NCBI RefSeq assembly: GCF_000092285.1
Contig: NC_014100.1
Span: 1,612,001 to 1,676,000 of the forward strand
DNA length: 64,000 bases
Source of the DNA: Caulobacter segnis ATCC 21756
Lineage (GTDB): Bacteria > Pseudomonadota > Alphaproteobacteria > Caulobacterales > Caulobacteraceae
Reading direction: 5' to 3'
Below the pieces are notes generated by a model. It was not told the DNA's origin and ran no database searches. It was given only the letters and a program-made list of their open reading frames with translations. Position 1 is the first letter of the stretch; the number at the start of each line of letters is the position of its first letter. This document shows, piece by piece, positions 1 through 8,767 of the stretch. The position numbers and the translations under genes are program-made.

Positions 1-534
1 GCGGGCGTGATCCCGCCGATCTTCGCCTCGAGCCTGCTTCTGCTGCCGACCACGGCCATGCAGTTCGTGCAGACCACCAACCTGCCGGCGTGGGCCTCGT
101 GGCTGCCCGGCGTGGTGGGCGCGCTGCAGCACGGTCACCCGGCGTTCCTGATCTTCTACGCCCTGCTGATCATCTTCTTCTCGTTCTTCTACACCTCGGT
201 CGTGTTCAACCCCGAGGAGACGGCCGAGAACCTGCGCAAGTACGGCGGCTTCCTGCCGGGCATCCGTCCGGGCAAGCGCACCGCCGAGTACCTGGACTAC
301 GTGCTGACCCGCCTGACCGTCATCGGCGCGGCCTACATCACGGCCGTCTGCGTGGCGCCGGAGCTGGCGATGATGGCGATCAAGTCGAACCAGTTCGCTC
401 TGGGCGGCACCTCGATCCTGATCGTCGTTACGGTGACCATGGACACCGTGGCCCAGATCCAGTCGCACTTGCTGGCCCACCAGTACGAGGGGCTTATCAA
501 GAAGTCGAAGTTGCGGGGCGGTCGCAACCGCTAG
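1..534 (+). CDS. secY: Preprotein translocase subunit SecY, C-terminal part (5' end outside the window)
   Basis: SecY is the pore subunit of the SecYEG translocon in the inner membrane. The frame is open from base 1, so only the last 177 residues are seen. They contain hydrophobic helices, the conserved loop with NPEETAENLRKYGGFLPGIR that follows one of them, and a C-terminal tail ending in basic residues (KLRGGRNR). The downstream order adk, rpsM, rpsK, rpoA, rplQ is the standard alphaproteobacterial spc/alpha arrangement, which supports the call. A strong hairpin plus T-run follows 28 bases after the stop. Confidence 0.95.
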   Translation, partial: AGVIPPIFASSLLLLPTTAMQFVQTTNLPAWASWLPGVVGALQHGHPAFLIFYALLIIFFSFFYTSVVFNPEETAENLRKYGGFLPGIRPGKRTAEYLDYVLTRLTVIGAAYITAVCVAPELAMMAIKSNQFALGGTSILIVVTVTMDTVAQIQSHLLAHQYEGLIKKSKLRGGRNR

Positions 535-561
535 GTCCGGCTTCAATTTAATTACAAGCGT

Positions 562-599
562 CGGAAGCCGGTTTGTCACAAAACCGGCTTCCGTTTTTA
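562..599 (+). terminator. Rho-independent terminator after secY
   Basis: A GC-rich stem (CGGAAGCCGGTTT paired with AAACCGGCTTCCG) with a short loop is followed by a T-run. It lies between secY and adk, so at least part of the transcription of the spc genes should stop here before adk. Confidence 0.85.
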
Positions 600-668
600 T
601 TGCCGGGGCTCTAGGTCTGCTCCGGGAGATAGCCGGGCGCAGACTCGGTGACGCGCGAAGGGGCTTTC

Positions 669-1238
669 ATGAACTTGATCCTGTTCGGTCCGCCGGCGGC
701 GGGGAAGGGCACTCAGGCCAAGCGCCTGGTCAGCGAGCGTGGCATGGTCCAGCTCTCGACCGGCGATATGCTGCGGGCCGCCATCGCCTCGGGGTCGGAG
801 CTGGGCCAGCGCGTCAAGGGCGTGCTGGATCGCGGCGAACTGGTCACCGACGAGATCGTCATCGCTCTGATCGAGGAGCGCCTGCCCGAGGCCGAAGCGG
901 CCGGTGGCGCGATCTTCGACGGTTTCCCGCGCACGGTCGCCCAGGCCGAGGCGCTGGATAAAATCCTGGCCAGCCGTGGCCAGAAGATCGACGTCGTTCT
1001 CCGACTCAAGGTAGACGAGCCAGCCCTGATCGAACGGATCAAGAAACGGTTCGAAGAACAGGGACGGCCCGACGACAATCCGGAAGTCTTCGTGACTCGC
1101 CTGGCCGCCTACAACGCCCAGACCGCGCCGCTTCTGCCGTATTACCAAGGGCAGGGGAAGCTGAAGGAACTGGACGGGATGGGTTCGGTCGAAGCCGTGG
1201 CCACGTCCATCGACGCCGCTCTCTCGGGAGAGGCTTGA
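669..1238 (+). CDS. adk: Adenylate kinase
   Basis: Adenylate kinase interconverts ATP + AMP and 2 ADP in the cytoplasm. The 189-residue product starts MNLILFGPPAAGKGTQAK, carrying the P-loop GPPAAGKGT at residues 7-15. It has the DGFPRT motif of the NMP-binding region and the arginine-rich GRPDDNPEVFVTR segment. The lid is the short form without the zinc-binding insertion, as is common in alphaproteobacteria. An in-frame GTG lies 21 bases upstream, but the ATG at 669 puts the protein start exactly at the family N-terminus. The gene sits between secY and rpsM as in most bacteria. Confidence 0.95.
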   Translation: MNLILFGPPAAGKGTQAKRLVSERGMVQLSTGDMLRAAIASGSELGQRVKGVLDRGELVTDEIVIALIEERLPEAEAAGGAIFDGFPRTVAQAEALDKILASRGQKIDVVLRLKVDEPALIERIKKRFEEQGRPDDNPEVFVTRLAAYNAQTAPLLPYYQGQGKLKELDGMGSVEAVATSIDAALSGEA

Positions 1239-1277
1239 GAAACCCCGAATTCACTGGACGTCCGGTGGATTCAGTTG

Positions 1278-1305
1278 TTGACGGAAGCGAAACGATCCCT
1301 ATAAC
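1278..1305 (+). promoter_or_regulatory. Sigma-73-type housekeeping promoter for rpsM-rpsK-rpoA-rplQ
   Basis: TTGACGG at 1278-1284 and CCTATAAC at 1298-1305 are separated by 13 bases. This is a near-exact match to the Caulobacter housekeeping consensus (TTGACGS, 10-14 bases, GCTANAWC). Its place in the 175-base gap between adk and rpsM suggests that the alpha-operon genes have their own start, leaving a leader of roughly 100 nt before rpsM. An inverted repeat (CGGAAGCG at 1282-1289, CGCTTCCG at 1310-1317) flanks the -10 element. Confidence 0.7.
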
Positions 1306-1413
1306 GGGGCGCTTCCGCGAAAGGGCGCGATCCGTGCGCGCCGGTCTTGGTCTTCTGGATCGAGCCGGGCGCGCCGTTCGCGTCTTTAGTGCGTGACTAG
1401 GAGAACATTAGAC

Positions 1414-1782
1414 GTGGCCCGTATCGCAGGCGTCAACATCCCGACGAACAAGCGCGTTTTGATCGCGCTTCAGTACATTCACGGCATCGGCCAAAAGTCC
1501 GCTCGTGAAATCATCACGAAGGTGGGCATCGAGGATGCGCGTCGCGTCAATCAACTGACCGACGCCGAAGTCCTCGCCATCCGCGAGACGATCGACCGTG
1601 ACTACACCGTCGAGGGCGACCTGCGTCGCGAGAACTCGATGAACATCAAGCGCCTGATGGACCTGGCCTGCTATCGCGGCCTGCGTCACCGTAAGGGCCT
1701 GCCGGTCCGCGGTCAGCGCACTCACACGAACGCTCGTACCCGCAAGGGTCCGGCCAAGCCGATCGCCGGCAAGAAGAAGTAA
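1414..1782 (+). CDS. rpsM: 30S ribosomal protein S13
   Basis: S13 sits in the head of the small subunit and contacts the 50S subunit. The GTG at 1414 gives [15 protein letters not shown], the canonical S13 N-terminus, and AGGAG at 1399-1403 is well placed for it. An earlier in-frame GTG at 1393 would add seven residues not expected in the family and overlaps the ribosome binding site. The product is 122 residues. The C-terminal [18 protein letters not shown] segment is the conserved RNA-binding tail. rpsK follows 13 bases later. Confidence 0.96.
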   Translation: MARIAGVNIPTNKRVLIALQYIHGIGQKSAREIITKVGIEDARRVNQLTDAEVLAIRETIDRDYTVEGDLRRENSMNIKRLMDLACYRGLRHRKGLPVRGQRTHTNARTRKGPAKPIAGKKK

Positions 1783-1795
1783 GGTAGCCTGACCG

Positions 1796-2185
1796 ATGGC
1801 CAAGGAACCGGGTCGCGTTAAACGCCGCGAACGTAAGAACATCACCTCGGGCGTGGCGCACGTGAACGCCTCGTTCAACAACACTATGATCACCATCACC
1901 GACGCCCAGGGCAACACGATCTCGTGGTCCTCGGCCGGCATGATGGGCTTCAAGGGCTCGCGCAAGTCGACCCCGTACGCCGCTCAGATGGCCGCCGAAG
2001 ACGCGGGCAAGAAGGCTGCGGAACACGGCGTGAAGACCCTGGAAGTCAACGTTTCGGGCCCGGGTTCCGGCCGTGAGTCGGCCCTGCGCGCTCTGCAAGC
2101 CGCGGGCATGACCATCACGACCATCCGCGACGTCACGCCGATCCCGCACAACGGCTGCCGTCCGCCCAAGCGTCGTCGCGTCTAG
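1796..2185 (+). CDS. rpsK: 30S ribosomal protein S11
   Basis: S11 is a component of the 30S platform near the mRNA exit. The 129-residue protein contains the hallmark segments [38 protein letters not shown] and the tail [18 protein letters not shown]. It lies just after rpsM, and rpoA follows after a 76-base gap, which fits one transcription unit. There is nothing unusual in length or composition. Confidence 0.97.
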   Translation: MAKEPGRVKRRERKNITSGVAHVNASFNNTMITITDAQGNTISWSSAGMMGFKGSRKSTPYAAQMAAEDAGKKAAEHGVKTLEVNVSGPGSGRESALRALQAAGMTITTIRDVTPIPHNGCRPPKRRRV

Positions 2186-2261
2186 TACTTTTTAGACCAC
2201 AATCTTCCTTCGCCGGCTGCGCAAAACGCGGCCGGCGAGCCGCGTTCAAGGGACCGACCAC

Positions 2262-3278
2262 GTGATCGAAAGAAACTGGAACGAGCTGATCCGTCCTGAG
2301 AAGCCGCAGATCGAAACCGGGGCCGACGCCAGCCGCAAGGCTCGCATCGTCGCTGAACCGCTCGAGCGCGGTTTCGGTGTGACGCTCGGCAACGCCCTGC
2401 GTCGCGTTCTTCTCTCGTCGCTGCAAGGCGCAGCCGTCACCGCCATCCAGATCGATGGCGTGGTGCACGAATTCTCCTCGCTCGAAGGCGTCCGTGAAGA
2501 CGTCGTCGACATCGTTCTGAATATCAAGCAACTGGCCGTGCGCATGCACGCCGAAGGTCCGAAGCGCATGACCCTGCGCGCCACGGGCCCCGGACCGGTC
2601 ACCGCCGGCCAGATCGAAACCCCGGCTGACATCGAAATCCTGAACCCCGACCACGTGCTCTGCACGCTGGACGACGGCGCTTCGGTGCGCATGGAGTTCA
2701 CGGTCAACACCGGCAAGGGCTATGTCCCGGCCGACCGCAACCGTCCGGAAGACGCGCCGATCGGCCTCATCGCCGTCGACGCTCTGTACTCGCCGGTCAA
2801 GCGCGTCGCGTACCGCGTCGAGCCGACCCGTCAGGGCCAGTCGCTGGACTACGACAAGCTGATCCTGGAAGTGGAAACCAACGGCGCCGTCACTCCGGTG
2901 GACGCCGTGGCCTACGCCGCCCGGATCCTGCAGGACCAACTGCAGATCTTCATCACCTTCGAGGAGCCGAAGGCCAAGTCGGCCGACGAGTCCAAGCCGG
3001 AACTGCCGTTCAACCCGGCCCTGCTGAAGAAGGTGGACGAGCTGGAACTGTCGGTCCGTTCGGCCAACTGCTTGAAGAACGACAACATCGTCTACATCGG
3101 CGACCTGATCCAGAAGACCGAAGCCGAGATGCTCCGCACCCCGAACTTCGGCCGCAAGTCGCTGAACGAGATCAAGGAAGTGCTCGCCGGCATGGGTCTG
3201 CACCTCGGCATGGACGTGCCGAACTGGCCGCCGGAGAACATCGAAGACCTGGCCAAGAAGTTCGAAGACCAAATCTAA
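2262..3278 (+). CDS. rpoA: DNA-directed RNA polymerase subunit alpha
   Basis: The alpha subunit starts RNA polymerase assembly and contacts upstream promoter DNA and activators. The 338-residue product begins at a GTG preceded by AAGGGA. The N-terminal dimerisation domain (about 1-235) includes [20 protein letters not shown]. An acidic linker leads to the C-terminal domain (about 250-330), with [16 protein letters not shown] and [17 protein letters not shown], the helix-hairpin-helix region that binds UP elements. It stands between rpsK and rplQ as expected. Confidence 0.97.
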   Translation: MIERNWNELIRPEKPQIETGADASRKARIVAEPLERGFGVTLGNALRRVLLSSLQGAAVTAIQIDGVVHEFSSLEGVREDVVDIVLNIKQLAVRMHAEGPKRMTLRATGPGPVTAGQIETPADIEILNPDHVLCTLDDGASVRMEFTVNTGKGYVPADRNRPEDAPIGLIAVDALYSPVKRVAYRVEPTRQGQSLDYDKLILEVETNGAVTPVDAVAYAARILQDQLQIFITFEEPKAKSADESKPELPFNPALLKKVDELELSVRSANCLKNDNIVYIGDLIQKTEAEMLRTPNFGRKSLNEIKEVLAGMGLHLGMDVPNWPPENIEDLAKKFEDQI

Positions 3279-3307
3279 GAACCTCGAAGCCATCCGCGCT
3301 TAATCCG

Positions 3308-3352
3308 GGCCGCTTCTCCTCTCTTCGGAAGGGAAGGCGGCCTGGGCCTTTT
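3308..3352 (+). promoter_or_regulatory. Hairpin in the rpoA-rplQ spacer, possible attenuator
   Basis: In the 200-base gap between rpoA and rplQ, GGCCGCTTCTCC can pair imperfectly with GGGAAGGCGGCC and is followed shortly by a CCTTTT run. This could be a partial terminator, an RNA processing site or a leader structure for rplQ. The pairing is imperfect and no function is shown. Confidence 0.3.
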
Positions 3353-3479
3353 GAAGCCGCAACCGCGGTGGAGGGCCCCGGCGCTTCGCTCTGACCCGGT
3401 CGGGAAAGACCAGGATTGGTGATCATCAGGCGCTTACGAGTTTCGCGCCGCTCGGGCTTCATGCCCAGGAGAGAAGAAA

Positions 3480-3893
3480 ATGCGTCACGGCTACGCCCAC
3501 CGCAAACTGGGCCGCACCTCGGCTCACCGCACCGCCATGTTCGCCAACATGTCGGCCTCGCTGATCAAGCACGAGCAGATCGTCACCACCCTGCCGAAGG
3601 CCAAGGAACTGCGTCCGATCGTCGAAAAGCTGGTCACCCTGGCCAAGCGCGGCGACCTGCACGCGCGTCGTCAGGCCATCAGCTCGGTCCGCGACGTCGA
3701 GCAAGTCGGCAAGCTCTTCGCGGTCCTCGGCCCGCGCTACAAGGACCGTCAGGGCGGCTACATCCGCGTCCTGAAGGCCGGCTTCCGCTACGGCGACAAC
3801 GCCCCGCTGGCCGTCATCGAGTTCGTCGACCGCGACGTCTCGGAGAAGGGCAAGGACTCGGGTCCGGTCTACACGAACGAAGCCGAAGACTAA
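3480..3893 (+). CDS. rplQ: 50S ribosomal protein L17
   Basis: L17 is a large-subunit protein near the peptide exit tunnel. The 137-residue product starts [21 protein letters not shown], the canonical N-terminus, and carries [25 protein letters not shown] in the middle. The C-terminus is acidic (YTNEAED). AGGAGAGAA stands directly upstream. It closes the ribosomal cluster and is followed by a clear terminator. Confidence 0.96.
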   Translation: MRHGYAHRKLGRTSAHRTAMFANMSASLIKHEQIVTTLPKAKELRPIVEKLVTLAKRGDLHARRQAISSVRDVEQVGKLFAVLGPRYKDRQGGYIRVLKAGFRYGDNAPLAVIEFVDRDVSEKGKDSGPVYTNEAED

Positions 3894-3918
3894 GATTTTC
3901 AGCCTAGGCTGAGACGAG

Positions 3919-3947
3919 AAGGCCCCGGAGCGATCCGGGGCCTTTTT
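3919..3947 (+). terminator. Rho-independent terminator of the rpsM-rpoA-rplQ unit
   Basis: AAGGCCCCGG and CCGGGGCCTT form a perfect 10-bp stem with a six-base loop, and the descending arm runs into a T-run. It begins 25 bases after the rplQ stop. Confidence 0.9.
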
Positions 3948-4074
3948 CGTGGCGACGAGCTCCCGCGGGTCTGCGGGGAATAGTCGCGAGACCTTGCTCC
4001 TCGAGGCCCAGAGCGCGAGGGCTGGGGCCTTCACGCATTGACCTCTAGGTTCGGATGCAGGAGGTATCCCGGTG

Positions 4075-4698
4075 ATGGCCTATCTGATCGAAACATCCGC
4101 CAAGCGCTCTTCGGGCAAGGAGCGCGGCAAGACCGTCCTGGCGGTGATTGCCGTCGCCGCGGTCCTGACCGCCTGCGCTACCCCTTCGTCGCCCCCGCCA
4201 GCCGCCCAGAACCAGCCCGGAGCTTTCTCCGAGGTCAGGCTCGATGCTGATCGCTATCGCGTCATGCTCGTCGGGCAGCGCCAGGAGGCGCCGGAGACCG
4301 TTCAGCGAGAGCTGTTGAAGCGCGCCGCCGAACTGGCCGTGCGAGAGGGCTACGACTGGTTCGAGGCCACGGAGCAAGGCGTGCGCGTTCAGTCTGAATT
4401 GGTCGCCAGCCCCAGCCCGTACATGCAGCCGGGGTTTATGTGGGGCGGTGGCGAGGGCTTCCTCCCTAAGTCTTGGCGTGACACCGGACCGCGCTGGGGG
4501 GGAGGATGGCGGGATTGGGATCCGTTTCAGGGCGAACCCACTTTTGCGAACCGCGCCCGGGTCAAGGCAACCGACCTGGTGATCGCGGCGGCCGTGATCG
4601 TATTCCACAAGGGCGTAAAGCCAGGGGATTTGGCGCGAGCCTATGACGCGCGAACGCTTTTAGCGCCGGTGCGGCCTTTGGAGCCGACGCGGCCCTGA
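4075..4698 (+). CDS. Lipoprotein of the CC0125/CC1285 type
   Basis: The product is a predicted outer-membrane or periplasmic lipoprotein of about 207 residues, function unknown. A long charged N-terminus precedes a hydrophobic stretch ending in the lipobox LTAC. The mature part holds RLDADRYRVMLVGQ and KRAAELAVREGYDWFEAT, which match the same segments of the lipoprotein at 15328 (RLEAGRYRVTFQG, LRAAELALRDGYDWFRIA), so the two are paralogues. From memory this family is named after two Caulobacter genes. A Gly/Trp-rich segment (about residues 122-150) is specific to this copy. AGGAGG at 4059-4064 could serve the ATG at 4075 or a GTG at 4072. Confidence 0.75.
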   Translation: MAYLIETSAKRSSGKERGKTVLAVIAVAAVLTACATPSSPPPAAQNQPGAFSEVRLDADRYRVMLVGQRQEAPETVQRELLKRAAELAVREGYDWFEATEQGVRVQSELVASPSPYMQPGFMWGGGEGFLPKSWRDTGPRWGGGWRDWDPFQGEPTFANRARVKATDLVIAAAVIVFHKGVKPGDLARAYDARTLLAPVRPLEPTRP

Positions 4699-4956
4699 CG
4701 AAAATCGACGCGAAAGCCTTTAGCCTTTCGAAGAAGCATGCAGCGCTGGGCTGTCGACCACGGCGGCGCCTGGAGCCACGATCACGGATGGCCACGTTCT
4801 GGCGCACCTCGCTCGGGCCTTCTTTCAAGAGCGTGGCGCGCTCGTCGAGGGGATGCCTTGTAACGGCCATCCACGCTTGGACGGCGGACCTAAATTTCGG
4901 CGTCGCCGGCGTGATAGGGTTCGGCGGCCAGCATGGCTTGCTTCTATGTCTTGCCC

Positions 4957-5784
4957 TTACTCCTTCGTCAGGTCCTGACGCCGGAACAGCCACACCGCGG
5001 CCGCCGTCAGACCCGCAGTCCAGACGGCCAAGACCGCCAGCGCCGCGCCCGCCGAGCCGCCGGCGTCTCCCAGTTGGTCCGGCGCCAATAGCGCCGCGCG
5101 CAGAAGGTCGGCGTCGAACACCGGCATGGATAGTAGTTTCCAGCTGGGCGGGCCTTGTTCTAGCGCGCGAAGAGCGCCGGCCAGGATCGTCTGGACGAAG
5201 CGGACGCCCAGGCAGGCGATCACCACGCCCATGGTCGAACGCGACAGCACCCCGACGCAGGCCGCCAGCGCGGCCAGGGTCATGGCCTCCAGCCAGGTGA
5301 TGGCCAGCACGCCCACGATATCGAAGGGATTGCGATCAAGCAGGGAGATCGCCAGCGCCTTGCCATTGATGGCCGAGCCGATCACCGCCGCGAGCGCCGA
5401 CAGCACGGCAGACAGCAGCAAGCTCCAGAACACCGCCTCGCCGACGACGACCAGCTTGGCCAGCAGCAGGTTCTGGCGTGTGTTGCGCGGGGTCAGCAGT
5501 CGCCAGGTTTCCCAGCGGTAGTCCCCAGCCAGCACCGCCGCCGCGCCGATCATCAGGAACAGCGCGCCGAACGTCGAGGCGCCGTTCGACAGAGTCTTGA
5601 TCACTTGGTCGACCAGACCGACCGCCAGGCCCGGCATCGGCTTCTTGATCACGAAGCGCAGAACGAGGTCTCCTCCCAAGCTGAGCAGGAAGCCGACCAA
5701 AGGGGCGAAGCAGAAGCCCCAGAACAGGGTCGAGCGGTCGCGCAGTAGGCGGAAGCGTTCGGCGGCGATGGCGTCGGCGAGCAT
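4957..5784 (-). CDS. ABC transporter permease (ABC-2 type)
   Basis: This is a 275-residue integral membrane protein with about six hydrophobic segments, for example FWGFCFAPLVGFLLSLGG, GALFLMIGAAAVLAGDY and a last helix before the C-terminal FRRQDLTKE. WETWRLLTPRNTRQNLLLAK, a soluble loop after the second helix, is typical of ABC-2 permeases such as those of the NosY/BcrB group. Its ATG overlaps the stop of the upstream ATPase by one base (TGATG), so the two are translationally coupled and should form one exporter. The substrate cannot be told from the sequence. Confidence 0.85.
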   Translation of the reverse strand: MLADAIAAERFRLLRDRSTLFWGFCFAPLVGFLLSLGGDLVLRFVIKKPMPGLAVGLVDQVIKTLSNGASTFGALFLMIGAAAVLAGDYRWETWRLLTPRNTRQNLLLAKLVVVGEAVFWSLLLSAVLSALAAVIGSAINGKALAISLLDRNPFDIVGVLAITWLEAMTLAALAACVGVLSRSTMGVVIACLGVRFVQTILAGALRALEQGPPSWKLLSMPVFDADLLRAALLAPDQLGDAGGSAGAALAVLAVWTAGLTAAAVWLFRRQDLTKE

Positions 5785-6701
5785 CAGGCGGCTCCTTCCG
5801 AGGTGGCGGCCGTGGGCGTCTGGCCAAGCGATTTCAGATAGACCCCTTCGAGATCGACCTCGCGCCAGCGGGCCTCGACGATCTCGGCGCCGGCTTCGAC
5901 CAGGGCGCGGATGACGGCGGGCGCCTCGGCCCGCGGAATGTCGGCCAGCACGGCGTCGGCGCCGTCGGCTTCGCCGCGATCGCCCAAGACCGCCAGGGCC
6001 GGGGCGAGGGGAGAGGTCAGGGTCAGGCGCAGGCGGGCTTCGCCGGCGGTCAGCTCGGCCACGCCGCCCTCGGCCACGACCTTGCCGCGCGAGAGGATGG
6101 CGACGCGGTCGCAGACGCGCTTGACCTCATCCAGCTGGTGGCTGGCCAGGATGACCGTGACGCCCTCACGCTTGGCGAGGTCTACGATGAGGGCGCGGAT
6201 CTCCTGGATTCCGGCCGGGTCCATGCCGCTGGTCGGTTCGTCCAGGATCACCAGTTCAGGCTTGGTCAGGAAGGCCGCCGCCAGGCCCAGGCGCTGCTTC
6301 ATGCCGACCGAGAAGCCGCTGGTGGCGCGATCGGCGGCGTGGGTCAGGCTGACCCGCTCCAGCCAGCCGCCGATGTCGGCGTCCTTCCTGCCGCTTTCCA
6401 GCGCCAGCATGGTCAGGGTGTCGCGCGCGGTCAGATAGGGCGGATAGCGCGGCGTCTCGATCATCGCTCCGACCTTGCGCAGAGCCGTGATGTCGCCGGG
6501 CGCCGCGCCGAACAGTCTCGCTACGCCGCTGCTAGGACGCACCAAGCCAAGCGCTATGCGGAAGAGGGTGCTCTTGCCCGCGCCGTTGGGACCAAGGATC
6601 CCGAACACGCCGCCGGCGGGTATGGCGATGGAGAACTCGTCGAGGGCGCGCACCGCCCCATAGGTCTTGGTGAGGCGGTCGGCCTCGAGGGCGATCGACA
6701 T
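5784..6701 (-). CDS. ABC transporter ATP-binding protein
   Basis: This is the nucleotide-binding subunit of the exporter formed with the permease downstream. The start chosen gives MSIALEADRLTKTYGAVRAL, the usual ABC N-terminus. A longer frame to 6773 would add an unrelated 24-residue head. Walker A is GPNGAGKST (about residues 38-46), the signature is SVGMKQRLGLA and Walker B is LVILDEPTSGMDP, followed by ASHQLDEV with the switch histidine. The C-terminal 80 residues resemble the regulatory tail of CcmA/NatA-like multidrug or bacteriocin exporters. The product is 305 residues. Confidence 0.88.
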   Translation of the reverse strand: MSIALEADRLTKTYGAVRALDEFSIAIPAGGVFGILGPNGAGKSTLFRIALGLVRPSSGVARLFGAAPGDITALRKVGAMIETPRYPPYLTARDTLTMLALESGRKDADIGGWLERVSLTHAADRATSGFSVGMKQRLGLAAAFLTKPELVILDEPTSGMDPAGIQEIRALIVDLAKREGVTVILASHQLDEVKRVCDRVAILSRGKVVAEGGVAELTAGEARLRLTLTSPLAPALAVLGDRGEADGADAVLADIPRAEAPAVIRALVEAGAEIVEARWREVDLEGVYLKSLGQTPTAATSEGAA

Positions 6702-6876
6702 GCGGCGAATCCCGGACGCCGAACGACTCGGCTCGACGGCGGTGACTATGGCCAGCCGCCGTTGGATCGCCAAGTTAAGTCCCCGTCATGGGCTGCGCGA
6801 ACGCAGGTCGTCATACGGCGGCAACATGAATGACTGATCAGGCGTGAAATCCGCGTTTCTGCTCGAGCTCGCCTCA

Positions 6877-8112
6877 ATGGTCTTCCGCCGCCTGCTGTCC
6901 CTCGTTCTGATCGCCAGCGTGATGCTGGCCGGAGGCGCACAAGCCCGTGAGACCGCCCCGCATCTGACGATCCTGGTCTCGCTGGACGGCTTTCGCGCTG
7001 AATATCTCGATCGCGGCGTCACGCCGGCGATCAAGGCCTTGGCCGACGACGGCGCTCGCGGGGCGATGCGGCCGTCGTTTCCGACCCTGACCTATCCGAA
7101 CCACTACACGCTGGTGACCGGCAAGCGGCCCGACCGCAACGGCGTGGTGGGCAACGAGATGGAGGACGCCGTCATCGGCGGCCCGAAGTTCACGATGAAC
7201 GCGCCGACGGCCAGCGATCCGCGCTGGTGGAACCAGGCCAAGCCGTTCTGGATCTCGGCCGTCCAGCAGGGCAAGCCTGCGGCCGCCATGTTCTGGCCGG
7301 GCTCCGAGGTCGAGATCGACGGGGCGCGCCCGACCCATTGGGTCAAGTACGACGCCAAGTTTCCGCACGACGCCCGCGTCGACCAGGTGTTGGCCTGGGC
7401 GGACGCCGGCGACGGTCCGCCGCTGGCCTTCACCACGCTCTATTTCGATATCGTCGACACCGAGGGCCACCACTACGGTCCGGACTCGCCGGAACTGCGC
7501 GCGGCGTTGGTCGAGGTCGATCGGGCCATAGGACGGCTGGTGGAAGGACTGAAGTCGCGCGGGCGGTTCGGCGCCACCGACATCGTCATCGTCGCCGACC
7601 ACGGCATGGCTCCGCTGCCCGCCGCCAACCGCATTGTGCTGGACGACCTGATCGACCTCTCGAAAATTCGCCTGGTGACCCGGGGCGCGGTGACCAGCTT
7701 TTCGCCAGAGAAGGGGCAGGAGAGGGCGGTCGATAAGGTCTTCCTCGCCAGGCCTCTCCCGCACATGACCTGCTGGAAGAAGGGCAAGATCCCGGCGCGC
7801 TTCCATTATGGCAAGAACCCGCGCGTGCCCGCGATCGTCTGCCTGTCGGAGACAGGGTGGTACACCACGACGCGCGCCGCCAAGGCTAAGCCAGGCAAGT
7901 GGGACGGCAAGGATGGCGGCGCTCATGGCTTCGATCCCTACGATCCCAGAATGCGCGCCGTCTTCGTGGCCCATGGGCCCTCGTTCAAGCCGGGCGTGGT
8001 GCTGCCGGTGTTCGACAATGTCGACGTCTATCCGCTGTTGGCCAAGATCACCGGCGTGAAACCCGAGGCGGGCGACGGCTCGCTGAAGACCTTCGAGCGC
8101 GCCTTGAAGTAG
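6877..8112 (+). CDS. Exported alkaline phosphatase-fold nucleotide pyrophosphatase/phosphodiesterase
   Basis: This is an ENPP-like enzyme expected in the periplasm, probably hydrolysing phosphodiester or pyrophosphate bonds. The start at 6877 gives a clean signal peptide (MVFRRLLSLVLIASVMLAGG, then AQA). A GTG at 6844 would add 11 residues that spoil it. Metal and nucleophile motifs are in order: SLDGFR, then PSFPTLTYPNHYTLVTGK with the nucleophilic threonine, then DTEGHHYGPDS, then VADHGM and GAHGFDP near the end. The 411-residue length is typical. It is divergent from the ABC pair. The substrate is unknown. Confidence 0.85.
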   Translation: MVFRRLLSLVLIASVMLAGGAQARETAPHLTILVSLDGFRAEYLDRGVTPAIKALADDGARGAMRPSFPTLTYPNHYTLVTGKRPDRNGVVGNEMEDAVIGGPKFTMNAPTASDPRWWNQAKPFWISAVQQGKPAAAMFWPGSEVEIDGARPTHWVKYDAKFPHDARVDQVLAWADAGDGPPLAFTTLYFDIVDTEGHHYGPDSPELRAALVEVDRAIGRLVEGLKSRGRFGATDIVIVADHGMAPLPAANRIVLDDLIDLSKIRLVTRGAVTSFSPEKGQERAVDKVFLARPLPHMTCWKKGKIPARFHYGKNPRVPAIVCLSETGWYTTTRAAKAKPGKWDGKDGGAHGFDPYDPRMRAVFVAHGPSFKPGVVLPVFDNVDVYPLLAKITGVKPEAGDGSLKTFERALK

Positions 8113-8276
8113 CGGCGGTCGTCGGTTCTCGTTTTACGAGATTGTGGTCAATAAATGCAACCAAGGCATGTAATCGGCAAGTTCTGGGTGTATTAAGGGG
8201 CCAGGCGCCACTGACCGTCGGCGACGCCCGCGCTCCTCGCCCCGGGGAGCGGTTCAACCAGCTTAGGGAGAACGCT

Positions 8277-8651
8277 ATGGGTTTCTATGGTCCCGAACCT
8301 TTCGACACCGCTGAAGCCACCTACGTGTGGACCGGTCTGCGGACGCCGGGGTTCTTTTCCGTCACCGTGAAGGGCAATGCGCCGAACTTCACCACTGGCA
8401 TCAAGCTGGTGCGCGATCCGGACTTCGTCGGCGGCATGGCGATCGACGTCATGGGCTGGACGGGCCCGCTGGGCAAGGGCGCGACCCCCTACACCGTCCA
8501 GGGCACGTTCAATGGCATGTACCTGCCGAAGATCCTGATCGTCGGCTCGAACCAGCGGCTCCTGATCGACGTGAAGGAGATCCCGTTCACCAGCGAGGAC
8601 GAATACGTCAAACAGCTCAGCGCGCAGAACAAGACGCTCGAGCCAGCCTGA
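8277..8651 (+). CDS. Conserved hypothetical protein of 124 residues
   Basis: I do not recognise this family. The start is well supported: AGGGAG lies eight bases before the ATG. The protein has no signal peptide or membrane helix. It is rich in Gly, aromatic residues and beta-prone segments, for example TYVWTGLRTPGFFSVTVKG and GTFNGMYLPKILIVGSNQ, which suggests a small beta-sandwich. Only the last 20 residues look helical and charged. It stands alone between a 164-base AT-richer leader and a terminator, so it is probably a single-gene transcription unit. Confidence 0.7.
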   Translation: MGFYGPEPFDTAEATYVWTGLRTPGFFSVTVKGNAPNFTTGIKLVRDPDFVGGMAIDVMGWTGPLGKGATPYTVQGTFNGMYLPKILIVGSNQRLLIDVKEIPFTSEDEYVKQLSAQNKTLEPA

Positions 8652-8667
8652 CGGACTGGGCGATTGG

Positions 8668-8699
8668 CGCGCGTCCGGCCCTTTCCCGGACGCGCGTTT
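8668..8699 (+). terminator. Rho-independent terminator after the 124-residue protein gene
   Basis: CGCGCGTCCGG and CCGGACGCGCG form a perfect 11-bp stem with a seven-base loop and a short T-run. It begins 16 bases after the stop at 8651 and separates that gene from the VOC operon. Confidence 0.75.
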
Positions 8700-8767
8700 C
8701 ATCAAGCTCTTGTCGAATTAATTTCGATATGCGTTAAATATTGCTCCTTATCGAAAGGAGCATTGCG

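Noticed and set aside
1393..1413. Earlier GTG start for rpsM
   Set aside because: It overlaps the ribosome binding site, and the added residues are not part of S13.
6702..6773. N-terminal extension of the ABC ATPase
   Set aside because: The family begins at MSIALEADRL; the extra 24 residues have no support.
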